Below, piece by piece: positions 23,072 through 30,227 of a stretch of 35,636 bases of DNA (the first letter of the stretch is position 1; each line of letters begins with the position of its first letter). The DNA comes from CADCWN01 sp039810045 (GTDB lineage Bacteria; Chloroflexota; Chloroflexia; Thermomicrobiales; CADCWN01). The stretch lies in contig JBDHWF010000020.1 in the NCBI GenBank assembly GCA_039810045.1, forward strand, positions 1 to 35,636. The letters are read 5' to 3'. The position numbers and the translations under genes were made by a program. Under the pieces are notes generated by a model, which did no database searches, had not been told where the DNA came from, and saw only the letters and a list, made by a program, of their open reading frames with translations.

Positions 23072-23600
23072 CAAACGCCTCCGCCCGAATTGCCGCCAGC
23101 AGGTCATCATAGCGGCGACCACTGGCCGCCACGGTCAGCCGCCGTTTCGACTCACTGACTGGCTCCAACACAATCAGCAGATGCTCAAAAGCGGCGATGT
23201 CTGGCCCCAGGCGATCCGGCCACTCAATCGCACAGATCCCAGTAGGGTCGTCCAGAAACTCATCAAGCCCTACCGAAGCAACCTCGGCCTCGGTGTTCAG
23301 GCGATAGAGGTCGATATGATAGAGCCGCACCTGTTCGCCGCTGGCATCGCGTCCTGGATGCTCATTCACCAACGCAAAACTGGGGCTAGTGACACGCTCG
23401 GTCACACTCAGGCCAGCAGCCAGCCCCTGCACCAGCGCCGTTTTGCCTGCGCCAAACGGCCCCGCCAGCAAGAACAGATCTCCCGCCTGAGCGTGCTGAC
23501 CAAGCCGCCAGCCAAAGCGACGGCTCTGCTCTGGACTATGGCTGATGAAATCGAGCGGCGTTTTCCGCTTTGGCCCGCTCCGCACCCGTTCCCCAGCCAT
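23058..23600 (-). CDS. tsaE: t6A biosynthesis ATPase TsaE
   Basis: This 180-residue P-loop ATPase drives turnover of the TsaBD complex in tRNA t6A formation. Walker A is GPFGAGKT at 47-54. The family motifs TSPSFALVNEH, YHIDLYRL and CAIEWPDRLG follow. About 20 basic N-terminal residues extend it beyond the usual 150-155 residues. It is the first gene of the tsaE-tsaB-rimI-tsaD operon; the ATG at 23600 has GAGG about 10 bases upstream. The promoter must lie in 23601-23909, shared divergently with the S9 peptidase, but I see no convincing boxes. Confidence 0.95.
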   Translation of the reverse strand: MAGERVRSGPKRKTPLDFISHSPEQSRRFGWRLGQHAQAGDLFLLAGPFGAGKTALVQGLAAGLSVTERVTSPSFALVNEHPGRDASGEQVRLYHIDLYRLNTEAEVASVGLDEFLDDPTGICAIEWPDRLGPDIAAFEHLLIVLEPVSESKRRLTVAASGRRYDDLLAAIRAEAFGVED

Positions 23601-23909
23601 CCCCCTTCATCCTCGTATCCCCACAGCCCAAATATGCAATAGCAATAGTACCAGATAGGCCGCCTTCATCGGGTCAGTGAGGACCCAAAGATTATGTCGA
23701 ATGCCGCTCGGCGTCGCGATCCACCACCGGCAGGGGGCTACGCGCCTCGATCACACCCAGTTCGCTGATGCAGCTATGCACTGACGCATTGGCGCAAGGG
23801 CTACTGCGCTTGCCCATCAGGAGCAAGATGTTATCCTTGCCCCCTGAAGTGAGGGATTGCCATTAATTCCGCTACTTTGCAAAAGACCAGCAAGAAAGGA
23901 AATGCCGGG
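23601..23909. other. 309-base divergent intergenic region between tsaE and the S9 peptidase
   Basis: It must hold promoters for both directions. Possible elements are a minus-strand TGG-TACTAT extended -10 and a plus-strand TTGCCC/ATTAAT pair with a long 19-base spacer; both are weak. An irregular hairpin (CAGG/GCAAG with CTTGC/CCTG, 23818-23846) and one short open frame are visible. Otherwise I see nothing recognisable. Confidence 0.5.
23692..23817 (-). CDS. possible 41-residue ORF or gene remnant
   Basis: On the minus strand ATG 23817 opens a 41-codon frame ending in TAA, starting MGKRSSPCANA and ending DRDAERHST. Third codon positions are mostly G or C, like the surrounding genes, which suggests it is or was coding. 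No ribosome-binding site precedes the ATG and no family is recognised. It could be the tail of a decayed gene lying in the tsaE/S9 gap. Confidence 0.25.
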   Translation of the reverse strand: MGKRSSPCANASVHSCISELGVIEARSPLPVVDRDAERHST

Positions 23910-25988
23910 ATGGGCAACCAGCAGCCAGTTGTGGCCGATGATCTCTATCGCCTCCGCTTTGTCGGCGACCCACGCCTCTCCCCAGATGGTACCCAGGTCG
24001 CGTTTGTTGTCACCACTGCCGATCGCGACACGAATGACTATCGTTCACAGATCTGGCTCGTGGCCCTGGAGGGTGGCACGCCGCGCCCGCTCACGGCGGG
24101 CCGCTACAAAGATAGTAGCCCGCGCTGGTCACCCGATGGGCAACGACTCGTCTTTATCTCGGATCGCGAACCCCAAACCTCACCGCCCGATACGGAAAAG
24201 GGCGCAAAGCCACGCCCGCAACTCTGGCTACTCGACCTTGCTGGGGGCGAAGCCCAGCAGGTGACAGCGGTACGCCAGGGAGCCAGCGAACCTGCCTGGT
24301 CGCCCGATGGCCGCCAACTGGTTTTCACGTCGCAAACAGGCGGACAGGATGACGAACCGCTCGACCCAGCACAGTCAGCCAGTGAACGCGCAAAGGAACG
24401 CGCTGAGCGTGTCCGCGAAATCACCACCCTGAAATACAAGTTCGATGGTCTGGGCTATCTCGACAACAAACGCCGCCAACTGTTCACTGTGTCCGTGCCG
24501 AACGCTGGGGCAGCCCCAGCCACCGCGCAACAACTGACTGATGGGCAATGGAATAATAGCCAGCCAACCTGGTCGCCTGATGGCACCCAGATCGCCTTCA
24601 TCTCCTATCGCGAGCCAGACGAAGATAGTACCTTCCGCTCGGATATCTGGACGCTGACGATTGCCGACAAACAGAGCCGCAAACTGACCGCCAGTGGTGG
24701 CGCATCAACGATGCCAGCGTGGTCGCCAGACGGCCAACAGATCGCCTATGTCGGACACCAGGAAGGCGAAGGAACCGCCGCAATGTCCCGCCTCTGGACA
24801 GTAGCCGCCGATGGCACTGCACCGCCGATCTGCCAGAGTGCCTCGTTCGACCGTGACCTCGGCAACGGCACGCTCAGCGACCAAACGCTGCCCGGTGGGG
24901 CGGATGGGCCAGCCTGGGCCGCCGACGGCCAGAGTATTCTGGCGTTGGTGACGAATCGCGGCATGACCGAACTGCGCCGCTTCGGACTCACGGGCGCTCA
25001 GCCAACGGCAGTGATCGCTGGGGAGCGGGTCATTACCGCATTTGCCCTGGGCGTCAGTGGCGCGATTGTCTTCGCCGCTTCCACACCCATCGCACCGACC
25101 GAATTGTTTCTCCACCAGCCCGATGGCGACGACCTTGCGCTCACGGCGTGCAACGGCCAGTTACTGCAAGAACGTCATCTGATCGCGCCAACGCGCCTGC
25201 ATTATCAAGGGGCCGCAGGGGACGAGATCGATGGATGGCTCTTTCAGCCAGCGGGCGACCCACCCGCTGACGGCTGGCCGCTGATCGTGGAGATTCATGG
25301 GGGGCCACACGCGCAATATGGTGCAGCATTCTTCCACGAGTTTCAGTGCCTGCTGGGGCAGGGCTACGCGATCTTCTGCTGCAACCCACATGGGAGTAGT
25401 GGATGCGGTGATCAATTTGCCAAGGCGATCCTCCGTAACTGGGGGGAGATCGCGATGGATGATCTGCTCGCGGGGCTGGATCTGGTGCTGGAGCAAGGAG
25501 CGTACAACGCCAACCGCCTGGGGATCACTGGTGGCTCCTATGGCGGCTTCCTGACGAACTGGATCACCAGCCACACCACCTGCTTCGCTGCCGCAGTTAC
25601 CCAACGATCCTATTGCAACCCCGTCGCCTACTTTGGTGTAGACGATATTGGGGCCATCAGCGATGTAGCCGAACTTGGTGGTCACCCTTGGGAAGTCCTT
25701 GATGCGTACATGGCCCTCGCACCACTGATGCACGTTCAGAACGTCACCACGCCTACCCTGATCGAGCATCAGGCGGAAGATTACCGTTGCCCGCTCAGTC
25801 AGGCCGAACAATGGTATGCCGCCCTGAAGAAGCGCGGGGTTCCCACCAAGCTCCTGATCTACCCGAACGAAAGTCATGGGATGTCGCGCACTGGCAAACC
25901 ACGTCACCGTATCGAACGGCTGACGCACAATGGCGCCTGGTTCCAGCAGTGGCTAGGCGACGCAGCCAACGCAGAAGCCATAGACTAA
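23910..25988 (+). CDS. S9 family prolyl oligopeptidase/acylaminoacyl-peptidase
   Basis: This 692-residue protein combines an N-terminal TolB/WD40-like beta-propeller (repeated SPDG motifs, such as RLSPDGTQVAFV and WSPDGRQLVF) with a C-terminal alpha/beta-hydrolase domain. The catalytic triad is S543 in GGSYGG, D624 in QAEDYR and H656 in NESHGM. Such enzymes release acylated amino acids or dipeptides from short peptides in the cytoplasm. No signal peptide is visible. ATG 23910 follows AAAGGA by about 9 bases; an in-frame TTG at 23877 would add 11 residues that look non-conserved. The C-terminus contains the usual RTGKPRHR-like segment of acylaminoacyl-peptidases. Confidence 0.94.
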   Translation: MGNQQPVVADDLYRLRFVGDPRLSPDGTQVAFVVTTADRDTNDYRSQIWLVALEGGTPRPLTAGRYKDSSPRWSPDGQRLVFISDREPQTSPPDTEKGAKPRPQLWLLDLAGGEAQQVTAVRQGASEPAWSPDGRQLVFTSQTGGQDDEPLDPAQSASERAKERAERVREITTLKYKFDGLGYLDNKRRQLFTVSVPNAGAAPATAQQLTDGQWNNSQPTWSPDGTQIAFISYREPDEDSTFRSDIWTLTIADKQSRKLTASGGASTMPAWSPDGQQIAYVGHQEGEGTAAMSRLWTVAADGTAPPICQSASFDRDLGNGTLSDQTLPGGADGPAWAADGQSILALVTNRGMTELRRFGLTGAQPTAVIAGERVITAFALGVSGAIVFAASTPIAPTELFLHQPDGDDLALTACNGQLLQERHLIAPTRLHYQGAAGDEIDGWLFQPAGDPPADGWPLIVEIHGGPHAQYGAAFFHEFQCLLGQGYAIFCCNPHGSSGCGDQFAKAILRNWGEIAMDDLLAGLDLVLEQGAYNANRLGITGGSYGGFLTNWITSHTTCFAAAVTQRSYCNPVAYFGVDDIGAISDVAELGGHPWEVLDAYMALAPLMHVQNVTTPTLIEHQAEDYRCPLSQAEQWYAALKKRGVPTKLLIYPNESHGMSRTGKPRHRIERLTHNGAWFQQWLGDAANAEAID

Positions 25989-25996
25989 ACGCAGTA

Positions 25997-26182
25997 TCAG
26001 GAAGCTGGCTTGTCGTCAATCGACTGATCATTATCGAGATCAGCAGCGGCGGGAATCTCAGCAGGTGGAGCTTCGTCAGGGGCCACGGCGGGTGCCGACC
26101 GCAGGGTGAAGGCGGGCCAGAGCATCAGGCCCAGCGACAGCACAGTGAGCAACACAACAGTGGTCAACGCGAGCGACAACAT
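25997..26182 (-). CDS. small membrane protein with acidic tail
   Basis: This 61-residue protein has one N-terminal membrane helix (residues 2-24, LSLALTTVVLLTVLSLGL) followed by a Pro/Ala/Asp-rich, acidic tail (DLDNDQSIDDKPAS). The start ATG 26182 is preceded by AAGAGAG at a spacing of 6; an upstream open frame to 26269 overlaps the opposite gene's leader. I recognise no family. The stop lies only 8 bases from the S9 peptidase stop, so the genes converge tightly. It is divergent from the hydrolase at 26260. The protein is plausible from its ribosome site and membrane segment, but unproven. Confidence 0.55.
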   Translation of the reverse strand: MLSLALTTVVLLTVLSLGLMLWPAFTLRSAPAVAPDEAPPAEIPAAADLDNDQSIDDKPAS

Positions 26183-26259
26183 GGCACACTCTCTTGAGCG
26201 AAGGCAGAACCAATACCAGACAGTATCCCTGGCTGGACACGAAAAATGCAAGGAGGAGT

Positions 26260-26991
26260 ATGGCAACATTTATCCTGGTCCATGGCGCTTGGCTGGGCGG
26301 CTGGGTGTGGGGGCGAGTCGCTCCCGATCTACGCACACGCGGGCATACCGTCTACACCCCCACGCTGACAGGCCTCGGCGCACGCGACCACCTGCTCGAC
26401 ACCGATGTTGACCGCGAACTCCACGCGACCGACCTGTGCAAGCTGCTGGAATACGAAGGGATCGAGCGGACGATCCTGGTAGGACACGGCTACGGTGGGG
26501 CAGTGGTTCAGCGGGTTGCCGCCCGGATGCCAGAGCGAGTAGGCCGCCTGATCTTCCTCGATCCCTGTCTCTCGCGCAGCAACGAAAGTATCCTCACGAC
26601 GCTGGGAACTGCGGCTGAATCGCTGCACGCCCGCGCCGACGATGCTGACGGTGTGCCAGTCTATAGCCCAGATACAGGCTTAGTGCTGAATGGGCTGGTT
26701 CACCGCGACGCCGACTGGGTGGATGACCGCCTGGCCCCAATGCCGATTGCACCCTATCACCAAGCGCTTGACCTTGAGTCGTTTTTCGCGCTCGCTGTAC
26801 CGACCCTTGCGGTGCGCCTTTCACGCGGGGATCGGCTGGCGGAAGCGGGTCTTGCATTGCTGGCTGAGATCGGCGTACCAACCGAGGAGATAGAGGGAAA
26901 CTATCTGGTAATGATCGCCAAGCCAGAGCCAACGGCTGAATTGCTCGACAACTTTGCCCGCCAACCAGCGAGTAATTTCTTGCGTCCCTGA
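26260..26991 (+). CDS. alpha/beta-hydrolase pseudoenzyme (methylesterase-like)
   Basis: This 243-residue protein resembles the plant methyl-salicylate esterase and hydroxynitrile lyase branch of the alpha/beta hydrolases, with FILVHGAWLGGWVWGRV at the N-terminus. The nucleophile elbow reads G75-H-G-Y-G79: Gly77 (GGC) stands where the catalytic Ser (AGC) should be. The C-terminal His region reads EGNYLVMIAKPE, which aligns with the DHMAML-type segment of the family and has Tyr in place of His. Two of three triad residues are therefore missing. The start ATG 26260 follows AAGGAGG. It may be a non-catalytic binding or regulatory protein. It converges with the TetR gene 33 bases away. Confidence 0.88.
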   Translation: MATFILVHGAWLGGWVWGRVAPDLRTRGHTVYTPTLTGLGARDHLLDTDVDRELHATDLCKLLEYEGIERTILVGHGYGGAVVQRVAARMPERVGRLIFLDPCLSRSNESILTTLGTAAESLHARADDADGVPVYSPDTGLVLNGLVHRDADWVDDRLAPMPIAPYHQALDLESFFALAVPTLAVRLSRGDRLAEAGLALLAEIGVPTEEIEGNYLVMIAKPEPTAELLDNFARQPASNFLRP

Positions 26992-27023
26992 GTTGTTGGT
27001 GAGTACTTTTGGCGACAACGGCA

Positions 27024-27692
27024 TCATTCCAACGAGTGCAATCGGGCCAGACCATCAAGGATCAGGTTCAGGCCAAACAACAGTTCGTCGGCGTACTCAT
27101 ATCCTGGCTGGAGAATATACTCGTTCGTAATTTCGCTGAGGTAGGGATACTGGTCAGCAGAAAACTGCTCCAAAAGGGCTTCGGCTACTCCAACAGCCTC
27201 TTCGCTCGTGTTAAACGGCAGATTGAGTTGCTCCAGCGCAAAGCCATAGATATAGCTATCCAGGAGGGAATAGGCGTGGGCAGCCAGGGCAACTGAAAAA
27301 CCAGCCCGGCGAAAACAGCCAAGCACTGCATTATGGTGGCGTAGCGTTGCCTGTCCCGGGGTATTTCGTGACCCCAGCAGCCCCAAGGCCCAGGGATGGG
27401 CGATCAAGGTGTCGCGCATAGCAATTGCGCGCTGCCGCATCGCCTCCTGCCAGCCAAGCTCATCTGGTGGCATGCCCACCTCACGAAAGACCAGGTCAAC
27501 CATTCCATCGAACAGGTCGTCCTTATTGGCGATATGGTTGTAGAGGGACATCGCTTCAACCGCCAGCGAGCGGCCCAGTTTACGCATACTGAGCGCTGCC
27601 AGCCCTTCAGTGTCAGCCAGCATGACAGCAGCCTGCACGATCCGCGCCCTCGTCAGTGGCAAGCGTGGCTCCCCACGGCTAGCAGATGACAC
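27024..27692 (-). CDS. TetR family transcriptional regulator
   Basis: This 222-residue repressor has the N-terminal TetR helix-turn-helix (LTRARIVQAAVMLADTEG, LSMRKLGRSLAVEAMSLYNH) and a helical C-terminal ligand domain of the tetracycline-repressor type. The start is GTG 27692 with AGGAGG 8 bases upstream; the longer open frame to 27770 is not needed. It is divergent from the MDR oxidoreductase at 27855. Two dyads in the gap, 30 bases apart, look like its operators, so it probably represses its own gene and the oxidoreductase until a small molecule binds. The inducer is unknown. Confidence 0.92.
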   Translation of the reverse strand: MSSASRGEPRLPLTRARIVQAAVMLADTEGLAALSMRKLGRSLAVEAMSLYNHIANKDDLFDGMVDLVFREVGMPPDELGWQEAMRQRAIAMRDTLIAHPWALGLLGSRNTPGQATLRHHNAVLGCFRRAGFSVALAAHAYSLLDSYIYGFALEQLNLPFNTSEEAVGVAEALLEQFSADQYPYLSEITNEYILQPGYEYADELLFGLNLILDGLARLHSLE

Positions 27693-27788
27693 GCCAATGA
27701 CCTCCTGCACTCTTCCAGATAAGCCCGCTACCACTATCGAGCATACCAACCAAGCCAGAATACCCAGCAACCAAGGGAACCATTCCGC

Positions 27789-27805
27789 TACTTACACCGT
27801 AAATA
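27789..27805. promoter_or_regulatory. TetR operator candidate, imperfect dyad
   Basis: TACTTACACCGTAAATA contains TTAC-N3-GTAA, with six of eight symmetric pairs matching around C27797. Its centre lies exactly 30 bases from the centre of the second dyad, about three helical turns. Confidence 0.55.
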
Positions 27806-27819
27806 TACCAGATGCCGAA

Positions 27820-27834
27820 ACTTACGGCGTAAGT
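27820..27834. promoter_or_regulatory. TetR operator candidate, perfect 15-bp dyad
   Basis: ACTTACGGCGTAAGT is a perfect palindrome around G27827, and shares TTAC-N3-GTAA with the dyad at 27789-27805. It ends 20 bases before the MDR start codon, so a bound protein would block transcription or its initiation. Confidence 0.65.
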
Positions 27835-27854
27835 ACTGCGAGAAGGAGTGTCCG

Positions 27855-28829
27855 ATGAAAGCAATTGTGCAGACTGCGTATGGGCCATCCACGCTGCTTC
27901 ACCTGAAAGAGATCGAGCGGCCATCAATCGGCAACGATGAAATCCTGATCCAGGTTCAGGCCACGGGCCTCCATATGGGTGACTGGCACCTGATGACAGG
28001 CTTGCCCTACCTGGTACGACTCATGGGCTTCGGGCTACGCCACCCCAAGCAACCCGTGCGCGGCCTGGACACGGCGGGAACGGTCGTGGCAGTTGGTCAA
28101 AACGTCAGCCAATTTCGCCCAGGAGATGCGGTCTTTGGTGAAGGCACTGGTGCCTGTGCCGAGTACGCTGCTGGTCGCGCCGAGCGTTTTGTCCACAAGC
28201 CCGTCAACGTGAGTTTCACCCAGGCAGCAGTCGTATCGACCTCTGCCTGTACCGCCCTGCAAGCGCTGCGCGACTGTGGGAAAGTGCAGCCAGGGCAACA
28301 CGTCTTGCTGATCGGAGCTTCTGGTGGTGTTGGCCTGTTCGCCACCCAACTTGCCAAACTCTTTGGGGCGACGGTCACGGGCCTGTGTAGCGCAGCGAAA
28401 GCCGACCTGGTACGTGCTGCGGGTGCCGACCAGCTCCTCGATTACACCGTTGGCGATTTCACCCAGAGTGGGCAGCAATACGACCTGATCCTTGACATGG
28501 GTGGTACCCACTCGATTACCGCACTCCAGCGCTGCCTCAGTCGCGATGGCACGCTCGTCCTTATTGGCGGCGAAAAAGGTGGGGCATTCTTTGGCGTCGT
28601 TGGGCGGATGGCCCAGGCCGCTGCCCGATCACCCTTCAGCCGGCAGCACCTGCGCCCGATCAGTTCTGTCGTCAAAGGTGGCGATCTACAGTACTTACAG
28701 GAACTGCTCACCGCTGAGAAACTTACCCCGATCATCGACAGAACGTATCCGCTGGAAGAAACGCCTGCCGCGTTTCAGCACCTGACTTCTGGGCGCAGTC
28801 GTGGGAAAATCGCGATCACCATGCAATGA
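27855..28829 (+). CDS. NAD(P)-dependent zinc-free MDR oxidoreductase
   Basis: This 324-residue protein is a medium-chain dehydrogenase/reductase of the quinone-oxidoreductase type. The N-terminal GroES-like domain (KAIVQTAYGPSTLLHLKEIE) is followed by the Rossmann fold with VLLIGASGGVGLFATQLAKL and a C-terminal RGKIAITM end. The Cys and His zinc ligands of alcohol dehydrogenases are absent, typical of quinone reductases. ATG 27855 follows AAGGAG at a spacing of 6. It lies behind the twin dyads of the divergent TetR gene, so it is probably induced by an unknown electrophile, quinone or drug. Confidence 0.93.
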   Translation: MKAIVQTAYGPSTLLHLKEIERPSIGNDEILIQVQATGLHMGDWHLMTGLPYLVRLMGFGLRHPKQPVRGLDTAGTVVAVGQNVSQFRPGDAVFGEGTGACAEYAAGRAERFVHKPVNVSFTQAAVVSTSACTALQALRDCGKVQPGQHVLLIGASGGVGLFATQLAKLFGATVTGLCSAAKADLVRAAGADQLLDYTVGDFTQSGQQYDLILDMGGTHSITALQRCLSRDGTLVLIGGEKGGAFFGVVGRMAQAAARSPFSRQHLRPISSVVKGGDLQYLQELLTAEKLTPIIDRTYPLEETPAAFQHLTSGRSRGKIAITMQ

Positions 28830-28842
28830 GAATTGACGAAAT

Positions 28843-28886
28843 AGCCGCACTCTGTTACCATATCCTGCCGAAGGGCCTGTGCGGCT
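28843..28886. other. 8-bp inverted repeat upstream of rplU
   Basis: AGCCGCAC (28843-28850) pairs with GTGCGGCT (28879-28886) across a 28-base loop. It lies between the MDR stop and rplU; it may end the MDR transcript or lie in the rplU leader. It is not matched here to any known L21 leader family. Confidence 0.35.
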
Positions 28887-28973
28887 TCGCTTGATGCGTC
28901 ACGCCGTACCGGCCATCTTGTTCGCATAGTACAAAGTGTTACGCAATCGAGCGATTGGGAAGGGTAAAAGACG

Positions 28974-29288
28974 GTGTACGCTGTCGTCGAGACTGGAAGC
29001 AAACAATATCGCGTGCAGGTTGGGCAGACCATCGACGTGGAACTCCTGCCAGTTGAGGCTGGTAGCGAAGTCGAACTGGACCAGGTATTGCTCGTTGGTG
29101 GCGATGGTACCGAATTACAGGTTGGCACCCCAACGGTGAGTGGCGCAAAGGTCATCGCCACAGTCACCGAGCATCATCGGGGCGAGAAGTTGATTATCTT
29201 CAAGATGAAGGCCAAGAAACGGTATCGCCGCAAGACTGGGCATCGCCAGGAACTGTCGCGGATCACGATCAAAGATATTGTCTTCTAA
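28974..29288 (+). CDS. rplU: 50S ribosomal protein L21
   Basis: This 104-residue protein is L21 of the large ribosomal subunit and binds 23S rRNA. It has the typical start YAVVETGSKQYRVQVGQ, the central KVIATV segment and the basic C-terminal KMKAKKRYRRKTGHRQ. Translation starts at GTG 28974, preceded by GGGAAGGG. It is followed by rpmA after 90 bases and then rpmE, the common L21-L27 order with L31 added. The gene begins 144 bases after the MDR stop; a promoter is expected there, but no clear -10/-35 pair is seen. Confidence 0.98.
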   Translation: MYAVVETGSKQYRVQVGQTIDVELLPVEAGSEVELDQVLLVGGDGTELQVGTPTVSGAKVIATVTEHHRGEKLIIFKMKAKKRYRRKTGHRQELSRITIKDIVF

Positions 29289-29378
29289 CTGGCTTTCAGG
29301 GCGCAGCCAGGAATAATTACGGCGCGGGCAGCGTTAGCACTGGTATCGCCCGTATAGTCAGAAACGCGGAGGTAGACA

Positions 29379-29672
29379 ATGGCTCATAAGAAAGGTGTTG
29401 GTAGCTCTCGGAACGGGCGCGATAGCAACCCCAAGATGCGCGGCGTCAAACGGTTTGGTGGCGAATTCGTCCAACCCGGCTCAATCATCGTGCGCCAGTG
29501 TGGCACGAAATTCCACCCCGGCAACAATGTTGGCATTGGGCGCGACTACACGATCTATGCCCTGATCGAAGGGCAAGTGAAGTTTGAGGCCTTCGCCCGC
29601 AACCGCAAACGAATCAGCGTTTACCCCGCGGCAACGGCAGAAGTAGCCACTACTTCCGAAGCTGCGGACTAA
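29379..29672 (+). CDS. rpmA: 50S ribosomal protein L27
   Basis: This 97-residue protein is L27, whose N-terminus reaches the peptidyl-transferase centre. MAHKKGVGSSRNGRDSNPK is the conserved start, without the cleaved extension found in Firmicutes. The core GVKRFGGE and GTKFHPGNNVGIGRD are present. The segment IIVRQCGTK has Cys where most L27 have Arg. An Ala/Thr/Glu-rich tail of about 15 residues follows. The ATG is preceded by GGAGG at a spacing of 7. Confidence 0.98.
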   Translation: MAHKKGVGSSRNGRDSNPKMRGVKRFGGEFVQPGSIIVRQCGTKFHPGNNVGIGRDYTIYALIEGQVKFEAFARNRKRISVYPAATAEVATTSEAAD

Positions 29673-29724
29673 TTTCGTCAGCGGCCCAAGTTTGGGCAAA
29701 GAACAGCAATAAAGGAACACAACG

Positions 29725-30162
29725 GTGAAGGAAGGAATCCACCCCCAATATCAGCAGGCGACAGTCCACTGCGCTTGCGGCAATACCTGGACGACACGAT
29801 CAACTCGACCAACGGTCAACATTGACGTCTGTTCAGTCTGCCACCCGTTCTACACTGGTGAGCAGCGTATTGTGGACACTGCTGGGCAAGTCGAGCGGTT
29901 CAATCGCCGCGTCGAGAACGCCCAAAGCACCCCACGCCGCAAGAAGGTCGAGCGCCGCGAGGAGAAACTGGAACAGCGGCGACGACTGGAGTCAATGCGG
30001 GCCAGTGAAGAAGAAGTCGAGATGGCGATCACTGATGCCCCACCACGGCGGAGGCCAGACACTGCTGCGGCAATGGTTGCCGCTATGTCTGGCGCAGACG
30101 AGGCGGCTGACGAAGCCGCCACCGAAACTGCTCCCGCCACCGACCAGGACAACAACGCCTAG
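29725..30162 (+). CDS. rpmE: 50S ribosomal protein L31 with long charged C-terminal tail
   Basis: This 145-residue protein carries a normal zinc-type L31 domain (MKEGIHPQYQQATVHCACG, then C-x2-C in VCSVCHPFYTGEQR, ending near residue 65), with four Cys in a C-x-C ... C-x2-C arrangement. About 80 more residues follow: a strongly basic and acidic helix-like stretch (RRKKVERREEKLEQRRR) and an Ala/Glu/Asp-rich end. Normal L31 is 65-75 residues, so the tail doubles the length; extended L31 proteins occur in Chloroflexota. Translation starts at GTG 29725 with AAAGGA 8 bases upstream. The gene ends at a strong terminator. Confidence 0.96.
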   Translation: MKEGIHPQYQQATVHCACGNTWTTRSTRPTVNIDVCSVCHPFYTGEQRIVDTAGQVERFNRRVENAQSTPRRKKVERREEKLEQRRRLESMRASEEEVEMAITDAPPRRRPDTAAAMVAAMSGADEAADEAATETAPATDQDNNA

Positions 30163-30188
30163 TCGACGACCCCAATCGCGCTAAGTGC

Positions 30189-30227
30189 GGTCTGCCCCCG
30201 GAGATCCTCCGGGGGCAGACCTTTTTT
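30189..30227 (+). terminator. rho-independent terminator after rpmE
   Basis: GGTCTGCCCCCGGAG (30189-30203) pairs exactly with CTCCGGGGGCAGACC (30207-30221) around ATC, followed directly by six T. It is the only terminator in the window with a clear U-tract. Confidence 0.95.

Noticed and set aside
25161..25928. 255-codon minus-strand frame
   Set aside because: It is antisense to the hydrolase domain of the S9 peptidase, whose catalytic triad is clear.
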